Assembly: GCF_012911005.2 (NCBI RefSeq)
Contig: NZ_WTVS01000003.1
Coordinates: forward strand, 62,001 to 126,000
DNA from: Aromatoleum toluolicum
GTDB lineage: Bacteria > Pseudomonadota > Gammaproteobacteria > Burkholderiales > Rhodocyclaceae
Direction: 5' to 3'
DNA: 64,000 nucleotides
Part shown: in pieces, positions 36,405 through 46,856 of the stretch
Position numbering within the stretch: position 1 is the first letter of the stretch
How the letters are laid out: each line of letters starts with the position of its first letter
The notes under the pieces: model-generated
Seen by the model: only the letters and a program-made list of their open reading frames with translations
What the model was told of the DNA's origin: nothing
Database searches by the model: none
Program-made: the position numbers and the translations under genes

Positions 36405-37310
36405 ATGAAGCGCGCGCAGGCCAATGGCCTCCTGCTGGTTGCGGCACTGATCTGGGGGACGGCCTTCGTCGCCCAGCAGGCGGGCATGCGTGATGTCGGT
36501 CCGTTCACCTTCACCGGCGTGCGTTTCCTGTTCGGCGCCGTGGTGATCCTGCCCTTGGTGGCGCGTGAGCTGCGCCGCCTCGGGCGGCGCGGGGTGTGGC
36601 TGGACGGGCGCGACCTGGCGGGCGGGTTGCTGCTGGGCGTGGTGCTCTTCCTCGGCGCGGCATTCCAGCAGATCGGCATCGCCGGCACCACCGTCAGCAA
36701 CGCCGGCTTCCTCACCGCACTGTACGTGCCGCTGGTGCCCGTTGCGAGCGCGCTGCTGTTGCGCGAACGCCTGCACTGGTCGGTGTGGCCGGCAAGCGCC
36801 GGCTGCCTCGGGGGCACCTTCCTGCTCGGCGGCGGCAGCCTCTCGGCGCTGTCGACGGGCGATCTGTGGGTGATCGCGAGCGCGCTGTTCTGGGCCGCGC
36901 ACGTGATGATGGTCGGGCGGGTGGCCGCGCGCCACGGCGCCCCGATCACCATCGCATGCCTGCAGTTCCTGATGTGCGGCGCGCTGGGCATGGTCAGCGG
37001 GTTCTCGCTGGAGGTCGTCGGCGTCGATGCGCTGGAGCGCGCGCTGCCGTCGATCGCCTATGCCGGCATCCTCTCGGTGGGGCTGGGGTTTACGCTGCAG
37101 GTGGTCGCGCAGCGCCACACGCTGGCGGCCGACGCGGCGATCCTGCTGAGCTGCGAGACGCTGTTCGCGGCGATTGCGGCGCGCATCTTCGTCGGCGAAG
37201 TGCTCACGCCGATGCAGTTGCTGGGCGGCGGGCTGATCTTCGCGTGCGTGATGGCGATCCAGTTGCTGCCGCTCGTCCGCGCCCGCAACGAGGCGGCCCA
37301 GCCGGCCTGA
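36405..37310 (+). CDS. DMT-superfamily (EamA) transporter
   Basis: 301-residue inner-membrane protein with ten hydrophobic segments and two EamA repeats. The first starts GLLLVAALIWGTAFVAQQAG and includes GPFTFTGVRFLFGAVVILP; the second starts GDLWVIASALFWAAHVMMVGR. It ends with the typical FVGEVLTPMQLLGGGLIFACVMAIQ. Probably a metabolite or amino acid exporter, but the substrate cannot be predicted. Monocistronic; convergent with the regulator gene that follows. Confidence 0.88.
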   Translation: MKRAQANGLLLVAALIWGTAFVAQQAGMRDVGPFTFTGVRFLFGAVVILPLVARELRRLGRRGVWLDGRDLAGGLLLGVVLFLGAAFQQIGIAGTTVSNAGFLTALYVPLVPVASALLLRERLHWSVWPASAGCLGGTFLLGGGSLSALSTGDLWVIASALFWAAHVMMVGRVAARHGAPITIACLQFLMCGALGMVSGFSLEVVGVDALERALPSIAYAGILSVGLGFTLQVVAQRHTLAADAAILLSCETLFAAIAARIFVGEVLTPMQLLGGGLIFACVMAIQLLPLVRARNEAAQPA

Positions 37311-37322
37311 TCCCGCGCAAGG

Positions 37323-38945
37323 TCAGGCGGCGTTCTCGAACAGCTCCGGGGGGATATCCTCGGGGCACAGCTGGCTGGCCTCGTCTCCCATCAGGGCGAG
37401 CATCAGGCGCAGCTGGTTGCGCAGCTCGCGCAGGTTGCCCGGCCAGCGGTGGCGGTGCAGCAGCGCAAGCGCCTCGGGGCACACGTAGACCGGTCGCCCG
37501 CCGGCGACCTCGCGCACGACATGGCGCACGAGCTCGTCGAAATCGTCGCGCTCGCGCAGCGGCGGCAGGCTGATGATCCGGCCGCCGGCCGCGTCGAAAT
37601 TGCGCAGGTCGAGTCGTCCCTCACGGCGCAGTTCGGCGAGCGGACGCCGTGCCGCACCGATCACGCGGGCGCGGCTGCCGTCGTGGGCGTCGAAGAGTCG
37701 TGCCTGCAGCGTCGTGGGTAGTGCGTCGATCTCCACGAGGAAGAGGATGCCGTTGGCCGCCTGCACCCAGGCGCGGTCCAGCTCCGCCTCCGCGGCCTCG
37801 CCCGCGGGCAGGGCCGTGCAGTCGATGCCGATCAGCGGTGCATCCGCGGTTGCTTTGTGGTCTTCATGGAATGCGCGCACGAGATGCGCCTTGCCGGTCC
37901 CCATCTCGCCTTCGATCAGCAGCGGCGTGTTCTCGGCGGCGCAATTGCGCAGCGTATCGACGATGCGCGCGATGCGCCCGTCGCCGCGGCCGATCGCGCC
38001 CAGACGGGAATCGTCGTAGCGGGCCGTCGCGGCGCGCGGTGCCGTGTCGGCGTGGCGTCGCGAACGCAGGTTGGCGCGGGCGATGAGCGTGCGGCCTTTC
38101 AAGTCGTAGAGCGGGAAGGGCGCGTCGGGCGCCTGCGCTGCCCAGCCGACCAGCCTGTTCCAGGGCGTCGTGAAGCAGGCTTCATAGATCGTCGCGGGAT
38201 GCGCCGCGTCCAGACCGAGCATCCCGCGCGCTTTGCGATTGCTCGCGACGAGCCGGCCGCCTTCGTCGAACACGACGAGCGCGTGCAGGGGGTCCGCGAG
38301 CGCATCGCGGCGCGTGTGGAAGTGCAGTGTGAGGAAGCCGTCGTCCAGCGTTTCCAGCAGGCGGTGCTCGATCAGTTCGGCCGTCGTACGTAGCAGCGCC
38401 TCGGCGTGTGTGAGGTTTTCGCGCGCATCCGACGATACGTCGAGGATGCCGAGCATGCCGCCGGTGGGTGCGAGGATGGGCGTGGCGACGCAGGTGAGGA
38501 TGCGGTTGCGCGCGAGGTAGTGTTCGTCGCCCTGCACCGTGACGACCGTGCCGGAGTGCAGCGCCGTGCCGATCGCGTTGGTGCCCATCGTGGCCTCGCT
38601 CCAGTCGACGCCGGGTCGCAGCGCGACGCGGCTGGCACGGTCGAGGAAGTCGGTGTGGCCCAGCGCGCTGAGGATCATGCCTTTGCGGTCGGCCAGCAGT
38701 ACCGTGGATGACGGGCTGCCGATCTGGCGGTACAGGCCTTCGATCATCGGGCGCGAGAACGCGAGCAGCCGGTTGTTCGCGGCGATGCGGTCGGTGAGTT
38801 CGCCCGGCGCGAGCGCCGTGTCGTTGAGCGGTTCGTCCGGACGAAGGCCGTGCTCGCGGCTGCGCTGCCACGATGCGATGAGCGGTTCCGGTCGGGATGT
38901 GGGGGGTGACGCTTCCATCATGGGAAGCGATGAAGCATGAATCAT
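37323..38945 (-). CDS. Degenerate AcoR-like sigma-54 regulator lacking GAFTGA and HTH
   Basis: 540 residues from the ATG at 38945. The N-terminus is AcoR-like: [20 protein letters not shown], then a GAF domain with [32 protein letters not shown]. In the AAA+ part, Walker A is kept ([10 protein letters not shown]). Walker B reads LFLVEID with Val in place of Asp, the whole GAFTGA loop is deleted, and the protein stops after the [12 protein letters not shown] segment without the C-terminal Fis-type DNA-binding helix. It therefore cannot be a normal sigma-54 activator; it may be a sensor partner or modulator. It is divergent from exaC. A longer start at 39032 is possible. Confidence 0.82.
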   Translation of the reverse strand: MIHASSLPMMEASPPTSRPEPLIASWQRSREHGLRPDEPLNDTALAPGELTDRIAANNRLLAFSRPMIEGLYRQIGSPSSTVLLADRKGMILSALGHTDFLDRASRVALRPGVDWSEATMGTNAIGTALHSGTVVTVQGDEHYLARNRILTCVATPILAPTGGMLGILDVSSDARENLTHAEALLRTTAELIEHRLLETLDDGFLTLHFHTRRDALADPLHALVVFDEGGRLVASNRKARGMLGLDAAHPATIYEACFTTPWNRLVGWAAQAPDAPFPLYDLKGRTLIARANLRSRRHADTAPRAATARYDDSRLGAIGRGDGRIARIVDTLRNCAAENTPLLIEGEMGTGKAHLVRAFHEDHKATADAPLIGIDCTALPAGEAAEAELDRAWVQAANGILFLVEIDALPTTLQARLFDAHDGSRARVIGAARRPLAELRREGRLDLRNFDAAGGRIISLPPLRERDDFDELVRHVVREVAGGRPVYVCPEALALLHRHRWPGNLRELRNQLRLMLALMGDEASQLCPEDIPPELFENAA

Positions 38946-39014
38946 TCCGTCGCCGTCGAACCGCGCGGGCAAAGGGGTTTTCCCGGCAGCGGGGCGTGCG
39001 TGGTGCGGCGCCGT

Positions 39015-39050
39015 TGTCACGCATCGGAACAAGTGTTGCCTTGTTGAGCA
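39015..39050. promoter_or_regulatory. Paired 17-bp palindromes upstream of exaC (activator site)
   Basis: TGTCACGCATCGGAACA (39015-39031) and TGTTGCCTTGTTGAGCA (39034-39050) start 19 bp apart. They resemble TGTTCC-N5-GGAACA at 10 and 9 of 12 defined bases. The same pair arrangement, in better form, precedes the PQQ-associated cluster at 41080. They lie about 115 bp upstream of the exaC sigma-54 promoter, a normal enhancer distance. Confidence 0.55.
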
Positions 39051-39164
39051 GGCCGGAGCAGGGCAGGGCGGCGGGGCAGTCGGTGGCGAAATTATGCCGG
39101 CGTGTGGTGCAAGTTATTGTTCGCTAGATGAAAGATGTCTCTGGATGAGGTGGTGGCGCTTGCT

Positions 39165-39180
39165 GGCACGCGCCCTGCGG
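39165..39180 (+). promoter_or_regulatory. Sigma-54 promoter of exaC
   Basis: TGGCACG-CGCC-CTGCG keeps the -24 GG and -12 GC with the exact 10-bp interval of TGGCACG-N4-TTGCA. Only the first T of TTGC differs. It is about 60 bp upstream of the exaC ATG. Confidence 0.65.
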
Positions 39181-39240
39181 AAGGGATGGCGACGCGAGAC
39201 AGCGTTTCGACCAATCAACACACTTCTGGAGACGAGTTCA

Positions 39241-40743
<1,503 letters not shown>

Positions 40744-40761
<18 letters not shown>

Positions 40762-40843
40762 GCGCGTTACCAGGGCCTCGCGCTCGGCTTCTTCTGAGCG
40801 CGTTACCTGGTCCTCGCGCTCGGGTTCTTCCGAGCGCGGTATG
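40744..40843. repeat. 36-bp tandem repeat copying the 3' end of exaC
   Basis: The last codons and stop of exaC (GCGCTCGGGTTCTTCTGAGC from 40744) begin a 36-bp unit. It is repeated at 40780 with few changes and partly again at 40816 (GCGCTCGGGTTCTTCCGAGC). The second copy therefore carries a spare LGFF-stop sequence. Confidence 0.8.
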
Positions 40844-40930
40844 AAAACTCCGCGCCCGGGTCTCGTCCGGGTGCGAAGTTGCACAGGTGTTCTTCTCTCC
40901 CTCTCATCCGCCCACAGCGGAAGAGCTTCA

Positions 40931-40958
40931 CGGGCGGCTGCGGCCGCCCGTTTTTTTT
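40931..40958 (+). terminator. Intrinsic terminator of exaC
   Basis: CGGGCGGC (40931-40938), loop TGCG, GCCGCCCG (40943-40950), then eight T residues. A strong rho-independent terminator about 170 bp after the exaC stop. Confidence 0.9.
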
Positions 40959-41079
40959 CACCGCATCGCTGCTCCGGGGGGCGAGCGCGCTTCTTGCGGA
41001 TGAGGGCTGATCCTGCGCTATGCTTCAACTGGCTTCCGATCTGCCCGACGTACCCGCAATGTGCGGTCTTCTCGGCGGG

Positions 41080-41115
41080 TGTTCCGAAATGGAGCATCTG
41101 TTCCGTGATGGAACA
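41080..41115. promoter_or_regulatory. Paired 17-bp palindromes upstream of the PQQ-associated cluster
   Basis: TGTTCCGAAATGGAGCA (41080-41096) and TGTTCCGTGATGGAACA (41099-41115) start 19 bp apart. The second is a perfect TGTTCC-N5-GGAACA. They lie about 40 bp upstream of a sigma-54-type promoter and match the pair in front of exaC, suggesting one shared enhancer-binding activator. Confidence 0.65.
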
Positions 41116-41156
41116 CCCGATTTCGCATGCGACGGATTCGCGGTGCGTTCCCCGGC

Positions 41157-41172
41157 TGGATCGAATCCTGCA
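41157..41172 (+). promoter_or_regulatory. Sigma-54 promoter of the PQQ-associated cluster
   Basis: TGGATCG-AATC-CTGCA has GG and GC in the required 10-bp spacing and shares the CTGC -12 form with the exaC promoter. It lies about 65 bp before the first gene and directly downstream of the palindromes. Confidence 0.55.
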
Positions 41173-41238
41173 TTGGAAGCACGACCGTCCCCGGCTCGAT
41201 CCGGCGGGCGCTGATACAAGAACGATGGAGACACATCA

Positions 41239-42231
41239 ATGCTGCGACCCTTTGCGCGCGCGTGCCTTGCGGCAGCTGCGCTCCTTGCCTGCCTGATCGC
41301 GCCGGTGCGCGCCGCCGACCCGGCGGTGATCCGCATCGGGGTGCTGCAATACGGCACCGTGAGTTGGGAGCTCGAGGTGATGAAGCGCATGGGCTACGCC
41401 GAACGCGAGGGGGTGCGCATCGAGGTCGTGCCGCTCGCGCAGAAGGACGCCGCGAACGTCGCGCTGCAGGGCGGGGCGGTCGATCTCATCGTCAATGACT
41501 GGATCTGGGTCGCACGTCAGCGCGCCGACGGGCGGGATTTCGCCTTCGTGCCGTACTCGCGTGCGGTGGGCGGCATCATGGTGCGCCCGGACGCGAACCT
41601 GCGCTCGCTCGCCGACCTGCGCGGGCAGCGCCTGGGTGTCGCCGGCGGTGCGCTGGACAAGAGCTGGCTGCTGCTGCGCGCGTATTCGCGCAAGACCCTG
41701 GGCGAGGACGCCGCGACGTTCGTGAAGCCGGATTTCGGCGCGCCGCCGCTGTTGAACGCCTTGATGCTGAAGGGTGAACTGCCGGCGGTGATGAACTTCT
41801 GGCACTTCGCGGCGCGCCTGCGGGCGGCCGGCATGCGCGATCTCCTGTCCCTCGACGAGGTCCTCAAGGGACTCGGCGTCGAAGGCGAACTGCCGATGAT
41901 CGGCTGGGTGTTCCGCGAGGACTGGGCGGCGAAGCACCGCGCCGCCTTCGAGGGTTTCCTGCGCGCCGGCGCCCAGGCGCGCCGCCACATGCAGAGCTCG
42001 GATGCAGTGTGGGAGGAGCTGCGTCCGCTCACGCGCGCCGAGGACGACGCGACGCTGGTCGCGTTGCGCGACGGCTTCCGCGCCGGCATCCCCGGCGAGG
42101 ACATCGCGCAGGCCGAACGCACCGCGCGGCGCGTGTTTGCGATCCTCGCGCAGGAGGGCGGCGCCGAACTCGTCGGCAGCGCCACCGCACTTCCGGCGGG
42201 CACCTTCTGGCGTGCGGGCGCCCCGCACTGA
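41239..42231 (+). CDS. ABC transporter substrate-binding protein (NMT1/SsuA-like), PQQ cluster
   Basis: 330-residue exported binding protein with a signal peptide (about 1-25, ending PVRAADP). The mature part has the SsuA/ThiY-like fold: IRIGVLQYGTVSWELEVMKRMGY, VDLIVNDWIWVARQR, SLADLRGQRLGVAGGALDKSWLLL. The next two genes encode a matching permease and ATPase, forming a complete importer. The ligand is unknown; co-location with alcohol oxidation genes suggests a compound linked to that pathway, but this is inference. Confidence 0.85.
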   Translation: MLRPFARACLAAAALLACLIAPVRAADPAVIRIGVLQYGTVSWELEVMKRMGYAEREGVRIEVVPLAQKDAANVALQGGAVDLIVNDWIWVARQRADGRDFAFVPYSRAVGGIMVRPDANLRSLADLRGQRLGVAGGALDKSWLLLRAYSRKTLGEDAATFVKPDFGAPPLLNALMLKGELPAVMNFWHFAARLRAAGMRDLLSLDEVLKGLGVEGELPMIGWVFREDWAAKHRAAFEGFLRAGAQARRHMQSSDAVWEELRPLTRAEDDATLVALRDGFRAGIPGEDIAQAERTARRVFAILAQEGGAELVGSATALPAGTFWRAGAPH

Positions 42232-43052
42232 TGAAGGCCGGTGTCGATGACTCCGCGCCCTGGCCGCTGCCGGCCGCGCCGGGGCGGCGCGCGATGAAAC
42301 GCCGCGGCCCGCAGGGCGAGGGGTGGCTGCGCGCGGCCTCGCTCGTCGCCTTTCTTCTGCTGTGGCAACTCGGCGCATGGCTCTTCGCCAGCCAGACGCT
42401 GCCTCCACCGGTCACCGTCTTCGCGCGCATCGCCGCCGAGACCGCCTCGCTCGCGCTGCCCACGCATCTGGCCGTGACGCTCGCGCGCGTCGCGGTCGCG
42501 TTCGGGCTGGCGATGGCCCTCGGCGCCGCGATCGGCATCGCCATGGGGCGCTGGCGCCGGCTCGATGCGCTCCTCGACGGCTGGCTCGTGCTCGGGCTCA
42601 ACATCCCCGCGCTCGTCACCATCATCCTGTGCTACGTATGGTTCGGGCTGAACGACGCCGCCGCGATCGTCGCCGTCGCCCTGAACAAGATCCCCACGGT
42701 GGTCGTCACCGTGCGCGAAGGCGCGCGTGCGGTGGACGCCCGCCTGATGCAGGTCGCCCACGCCTACCGCCTGCCGCGGCTGCGCACCTTCGCCCGCGTC
42801 TACCTGCCCCAGCTCGTGCCCTACCTGATGGCCGCGGCGCGCTCGGGGCTGTCGCTGATCTGGAAGATCGTGCTCGTGGTCGAGCTCCTCGGCCGCAGCA
42901 ACGGCGTCGGCTTCCAGCTCAACATGTTCTTCCAGCTCTTCGACATTGCCGGCATCCTCGCCTACACGCTAGTGTTCGCGGCCGTCGTGCTCGTCGTCGA
43001 AGCGGCCGTCCTGCGCCCGCTCGAGCGACGCCTCACGCGTTGGAGATCCTGA
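42231..43052 (+). CDS. ABC transporter permease (SsuC-like), PQQ cluster
   Basis: 273-residue inner-membrane protein. After a polar N-terminus, hydrophobic segments begin at about residue 38. The coupling loop reads DARLMQVAHAYRLPRLRTFARVYLPQLVPYL, typical of the SsuC/TauC permeases. The ATG at 42231 directly abuts the preceding stop, so translation is coupled. It should pair with the binding protein and ATPase on either side. Confidence 0.87.
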   Translation: MKAGVDDSAPWPLPAAPGRRAMKRRGPQGEGWLRAASLVAFLLLWQLGAWLFASQTLPPPVTVFARIAAETASLALPTHLAVTLARVAVAFGLAMALGAAIGIAMGRWRRLDALLDGWLVLGLNIPALVTIILCYVWFGLNDAAAIVAVALNKIPTVVVTVREGARAVDARLMQVAHAYRLPRLRTFARVYLPQLVPYLMAAARSGLSLIWKIVLVVELLGRSNGVGFQLNMFFQLFDIAGILAYTLVFAAVVLVVEAAVLRPLERRLTRWRS

Positions 43053-43817
43053 ATGCTCGACATCGCCATCGACCGCAAGACCTACCCCGACCGCGCCGGC
43101 GCCCCGCATCTGGCGCTCGCCGGGCTGCGCCTCGAGGCTGCCCCCGGCGAGTTCGTGTGCGTCGTCGGCCCCTCGGGCTGCGGCAAGAGCACGCTGCTCA
43201 ACGTCGTCGGCGGCCTCGACCGCGACGTCGAGGGGCGTGTGCGTCTCACCGGCGCAGATTCCGCCCACGACATCGGCTTCATGTTCCAGGAGCCGCGCCT
43301 GATGCCCTGGCTCACGGTGCTCGACAACGTGCTCCTCGTCACCGACGCGAGCCCCACGGCGCAGCGGCGTGCGCGCGAGCTCCTCACGGCGATGGGGCTC
43401 GCCGACGTGCTCGACGCCTACCCCGGGCGCCTGTCGGGCGGCATGCAGCGGCGTGTCGCCCTCGCGCGCGCCTTCGTCATCGAACCGAAGCTCCTGCTGA
43501 TGGACGAGCCCTTCGTCTCGCTCGACGTGCCCACCGCCAACCGCCTGCGTGCGATGCTGGTCGAACAGTGGCAGCGCTCGGGCGCGACAGTGCTCTTCGT
43601 CACCCACGACCTGCGCGAAGCGCTCGCGCTCGCCGACCGCATCTGCTTCCTCTCGGCCGCCCCCGGGCGCGTCGTGCTCGAACTCCCCCTCGCGCTCGCG
43701 CGCCCGCGCGCCCCCGACGATGCCGCGGTGCAGGCGCTGCACGCCGAGCTGCTTGCCCGGCACCCCGAGCTCCTCGCCGGGCTCACCAGCGAACCGCACG
43801 AGATCCAGGATGAATGA
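43053..43817 (+). CDS. ABC transporter ATPase (SsuB-like), PQQ cluster
   Basis: 254-residue ATPase with Walker A VGPSGCGKST, signature LSGGMQRRVALARAF, Walker B LLLMDEPFVSLD and switch His in LFVTHDLREAL. It begins on the base after the permease stop and belongs to the same NitT/TauT-type importer. It overlaps the next ATPase gene by 8 nt. Two consecutive ATPase genes serve different transporters here: this importer and the ABC-2 exporter that follows. Confidence 0.88.
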   Translation: MLDIAIDRKTYPDRAGAPHLALAGLRLEAAPGEFVCVVGPSGCGKSTLLNVVGGLDRDVEGRVRLTGADSAHDIGFMFQEPRLMPWLTVLDNVLLVTDASPTAQRRARELLTAMGLADVLDAYPGRLSGGMQRRVALARAFVIEPKLLLMDEPFVSLDVPTANRLRAMLVEQWQRSGATVLFVTHDLREALALADRICFLSAAPGRVVLELPLALARPRAPDDAAVQALHAELLARHPELLAGLTSEPHEIQDE

Positions 43818-44610
43818 GCGCATGAACACTGCCGTCGACGCATCCCCCCGCAGCCGCGATTCGGCGCAGGCGGGCGCCGCGCTCGAGCTCGCCGACGTGC
43901 GCAAGGCCTACGGCACGCGTGAGGCGCTGCGCGGAGTCACGCTCAAGGTCGACCGTGGCGAATTCGTCGCGCTGCTCGGCCCCAACGGTGCGGGCAAGAG
44001 CACGCTGTTCCAGCTCTTGACCGGCCTCTTCAACGCCGACTCGGGGCGGCTCGCCGTGTGCGGCCACGACATCCGCAAGGCTCCGGTCGCGGCGCTCGCC
44101 CACCTCGGCGTCGTGTTCCAGCAGAGCACGCTCGACCTCGACCTCGGCGTCGCCGCGAACCTCAAGTTCCACGCCGCGCTGCACGGCCTCGGCGGGCGAC
44201 ACGCGCGCGAACGCGTCGCCGACGCGCTGGGCCGCCTCGGCCTCACCGAGCGCGCGCGGGACCCCGTGCGCGAACTCTCCGGCGGTAACCGCCGCAAGGT
44301 CGAGCTCGCGCGTGCGCTGGTGCACGAGCCCGCGGTGCTGCTGATGGACGAGGCCACCGTCGGGCTGGACCCGGCCTCCCGCCGCCAGCTCCTCGATGAA
44401 GTGCTCGCGCTGCGCGCGCGCGGGGTGGCCGTGCTGTGGGCGACCCATCTCGTCGACGAGGCGGAGGCCGCCGACCGCGTCGTCGTGCTGCACCGCGGCC
44501 AGATCCTCGCCGAAGGCCGCCCGCAGGCACTCGCCGATCAGGCCGGCACCGCAACGCTGGCCGACGCCTTCCTGCAGATGACCGGCGGTGGCGGCGAGCG
44601 CGGCGACTGA
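43810..44610 (+). CDS. ABC-2 type exporter ATPase, PQQ alcohol dehydrogenase-associated
   Basis: 266-residue ATPase: Walker A LLGPNGAGKST, Q-loop in VVFQQSTLDLDL, signature LSGGNRRKVELARAL, Walker B VLLMDEATVGLD, switch His in WATHLVDEAE. It matches the drug/polysaccharide-exporter class and pairs with the ABC-2 permease at 46857. The set of this ATPase, a beta-propeller protein, a binding protein and the permease is a conserved neighbourhood of PQQ-dependent alcohol dehydrogenase systems. The transported substrate is not known. Confidence 0.87.
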   Translation: MNERMNTAVDASPRSRDSAQAGAALELADVRKAYGTREALRGVTLKVDRGEFVALLGPNGAGKSTLFQLLTGLFNADSGRLAVCGHDIRKAPVAALAHLGVVFQQSTLDLDLGVAANLKFHAALHGLGGRHARERVADALGRLGLTERARDPVRELSGGNRRKVELARALVHEPAVLLMDEATVGLDPASRRQLLDEVLALRARGVAVLWATHLVDEAEAADRVVVLHRGQILAEGRPQALADQAGTATLADAFLQMTGGGGERGD

Positions 44611-44665
44611 ACGCCTTCAAACCAAAAAGAACCGTTCCGGAAAACCAACCCGACAGGAGACCCGC

Positions 44666-45643
44666 TTGATCCCCCGCACCCGACTCATCGCCGCACTGGC
44701 GCTCACGCTGGCAGCCGGCGCGGCTGGCGCCAAGGGCACCGGCTACGTGTTCGTCAGCAGCGAGAACGACCACGCCGTGACCGTGCTCGACAGCAAGAGC
44801 TGGCAGGTCGTCAAATCCATCCCCACCGGCCAGCGCCCGCGCGACATGCGCCTGTCGCCCGATCGCAGCCAGCTCTACGTGGTGGCGAGCAAGGCCAATC
44901 GCGTCGACGTCATCGACATCGCCCAGCTCAAGGTCACCCATAGCATCCCCGTCGGCGAGGACCCGGAGATGTTCGACCTCTCGCCCGACGGCAAGCGCCT
45001 CTACGTCTCGAACGAGGAGGGCGCGCAGGTGTCCGTGATCGACGTCGCGACGAAGAAGCCCGTCGCGCGTATCGAGGTCGGCGAGGAGCCCGAAGGGGTG
45101 CGCCTGTCGCCCGATGGCAAGCGCGTGTATGCGACCTCCGAGGTTGCGAACATGGTGCACGTGATCGACGCCGCGACCCACAAGATCCTCGCCAACGTCG
45201 TCGTCGCCAACCGCCCGCGCCGCTTCGCGATGACGCCGGACGGCGCCGAGGTGTGGGTCACCTCCGAGCTTGGCGGCAAGGTCAGCGTGCTCGACGGCGC
45301 CACCAATGCCGTCAAGGCCACGATCGCCTTCACCCCCAAGGGCTTCCGTGCCGACGACGTCACGCCAGTCGGCATCGCGATGACGGGCGACGGCAAGACC
45401 GCGTACGTGACGCTCGGGCGTGCCAATCACATCGCGGTGGTCGATGTCGCCAGCCGCAAGGTCGAGGATTACGTCCTCGTGGGCAACCGCGCCTGGGGGG
45501 CGAGCCTCAACCGTGACGGCAGCCTGCTCTTCGTCGCCAACGGCCTGTCCGACGACATCTCGGTCGTCGATACGAAGACCCGCAAGGTGCTGCGCTCGGT
45601 GCCGGTCGGGCGCGTGCCGCACACCGTCGTGATCGACGACTGA
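44666..45643 (+). CDS. YVTN-type beta-propeller protein, PQQ-catabolism associated
   Basis: Exported 325-residue protein of repeated propeller blades, each with a pattern such as SPDGKRLYVSNEEGAQVSVID. The repeats run from about residue 28 to the C-terminus and should make a seven-blade propeller. I chose the TTG at 44666: it has an AGGAGA ribosome-binding site and gives a clean signal peptide (MIPRTRLIAALALTLAAGAA). Earlier in-frame ATG choices lack both. Probably periplasmic; role in the alcohol oxidation system unknown. Confidence 0.88.
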   Translation: MIPRTRLIAALALTLAAGAAGAKGTGYVFVSSENDHAVTVLDSKSWQVVKSIPTGQRPRDMRLSPDRSQLYVVASKANRVDVIDIAQLKVTHSIPVGEDPEMFDLSPDGKRLYVSNEEGAQVSVIDVATKKPVARIEVGEEPEGVRLSPDGKRVYATSEVANMVHVIDAATHKILANVVVANRPRRFAMTPDGAEVWVTSELGGKVSVLDGATNAVKATIAFTPKGFRADDVTPVGIAMTGDGKTAYVTLGRANHIAVVDVASRKVEDYVLVGNRAWGASLNRDGSLLFVANGLSDDISVVDTKTRKVLRSVPVGRVPHTVVIDD

Positions 45644-45656
45644 GGGCGGCCGACCC

Positions 45657-46844
45657 ATGCGTACCCGCCTGAAACGTCTCCTGCGAGCCACGCTCGGCAG
45701 CGTCGCCGCGCTCCTTGCCGCCTCCGCGTTTGCCGCCACGAATGTGCGTATCGCCCACCTGGAACTCGAAACCGACGCGCGCTACGACGAGACGAAACTC
45801 TTCTTCCGCAGCCTCGCCCAGCCGCTCGGGCGGCCCTTCGCCGGCGCGGAAGTGGCGCTGCGCGAGGCGCGTTTCGTCGGCCAGGCGGTGGGCGCCGAAT
45901 TCGCGCTCGAACGCGTCACCGGCGCCGACGCGAAGGCGCTTCTCGCCGCGATCGACAAGCTCAACAAGGACGGGGTGCGCTACTTCCTCCTCGATGCCCC
46001 CGGCGCGGTCGTCGCCGAAGTCGCCAAAGCCGTGCGGGGCAAGGAACTCCTGCTCTTCAACGTCTCCGCGCCCGATGACGCGCTGCGCCAGGCGCAGTGC
46101 CAACCCAACCTGCTGCACACCCTGCCCAACGACGCGATGCGCATGGACGCGCTCGCGCAGTACCTGGTGTCGAAGAAGTGGCGCAACGTGCTCATGCTCG
46201 AAGGCCCGCGTCCCGAGGACAAGCTCGTCGCCGACGCCTTCGACCGCGCCGCCAAACGCTTCGGCCTGAAACTCGTCGAGCGCCGCCCCTTCGTGCTCTC
46301 GAACGACCCGCGCCAGCGCGACCAGGGCAACGTCGCGCTGCTCACGGCCGGCAGTGAGCACGACGTCGTCTTCGTTGCCGACAGTGACGGCGAGTTCGCG
46401 CGCAGCGTCCCCTATCGCACGGTGCGCGCGCGCCCGGTCGTCGGTTCGGAGGGGCTGGTGGCCGCCGCGTGGTCCTGGGCGTGGGAGCGCCACGGCGCAC
46501 CGCAACTGAACAGTCGCCTCGAGAAACACGCCGGCCGCAAGATGGCCGACCCCGACTGGGCTGCGTGGATGGCGGTGAAGGCGGTCGTCGAGGCGGTCGT
46601 GCGCACGCAGAACGCCCCCTTCGGCACGGTCGCGAAATACCTCAAGGGCGAGGAGATCACGCTCGACGGCTTCAAGGGCAACCGACTCGGCTTCCGCGCC
46701 TGGGACAACCAGCTGCGCCAGCCCGTGCTGCTCGCGACCCACAACGCGGTGATCGAGCGCGCCCCGATTGCAGGCTTCCTGCATCCGACCAACAACATGG
46801 ACACCCTCGGCTTCGACCAGCGCGACAGCCGCTGCGCGTTCTGA
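45657..46844 (+). CDS. ABC-type branched-chain-like binding protein, PQQ alcohol dehydrogenase system
   Basis: 395-residue exported protein with a signal peptide (ending SAFAATN). It has a LivJ-like two-domain fold: FFRSLAQPLGRPFAGAEVALREARFVG near the start and GLVAAAWSWAWERHGAPQLNSR late. It ends with the distinctive FLHPTNNMDTLGFDQRDSRCAF typical of this PQQ-associated family. It lies 13 nt after the propeller gene and 12 nt before the ABC-2 permease. The binding protein of a transporter that otherwise looks like an exporter is a known oddity of this cluster type. Confidence 0.85.
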   Translation: MRTRLKRLLRATLGSVAALLAASAFAATNVRIAHLELETDARYDETKLFFRSLAQPLGRPFAGAEVALREARFVGQAVGAEFALERVTGADAKALLAAIDKLNKDGVRYFLLDAPGAVVAEVAKAVRGKELLLFNVSAPDDALRQAQCQPNLLHTLPNDAMRMDALAQYLVSKKWRNVLMLEGPRPEDKLVADAFDRAAKRFGLKLVERRPFVLSNDPRQRDQGNVALLTAGSEHDVVFVADSDGEFARSVPYRTVRARPVVGSEGLVAAAWSWAWERHGAPQLNSRLEKHAGRKMADPDWAAWMAVKAVVEAVVRTQNAPFGTVAKYLKGEEITLDGFKGNRLGFRAWDNQLRQPVLLATHNAVIERAPIAGFLHPTNNMDTLGFDQRDSRCAF

Positions 46845-46856
46845 CAGGCACGACTG

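Noticed and set aside
37323-39032. Calling the regulator beside exaC the sigma-54 activator of exaC
   Set aside because: It lacks GAFTGA, Walker B Asp and a DNA-binding domain, so it cannot act alone in that role.
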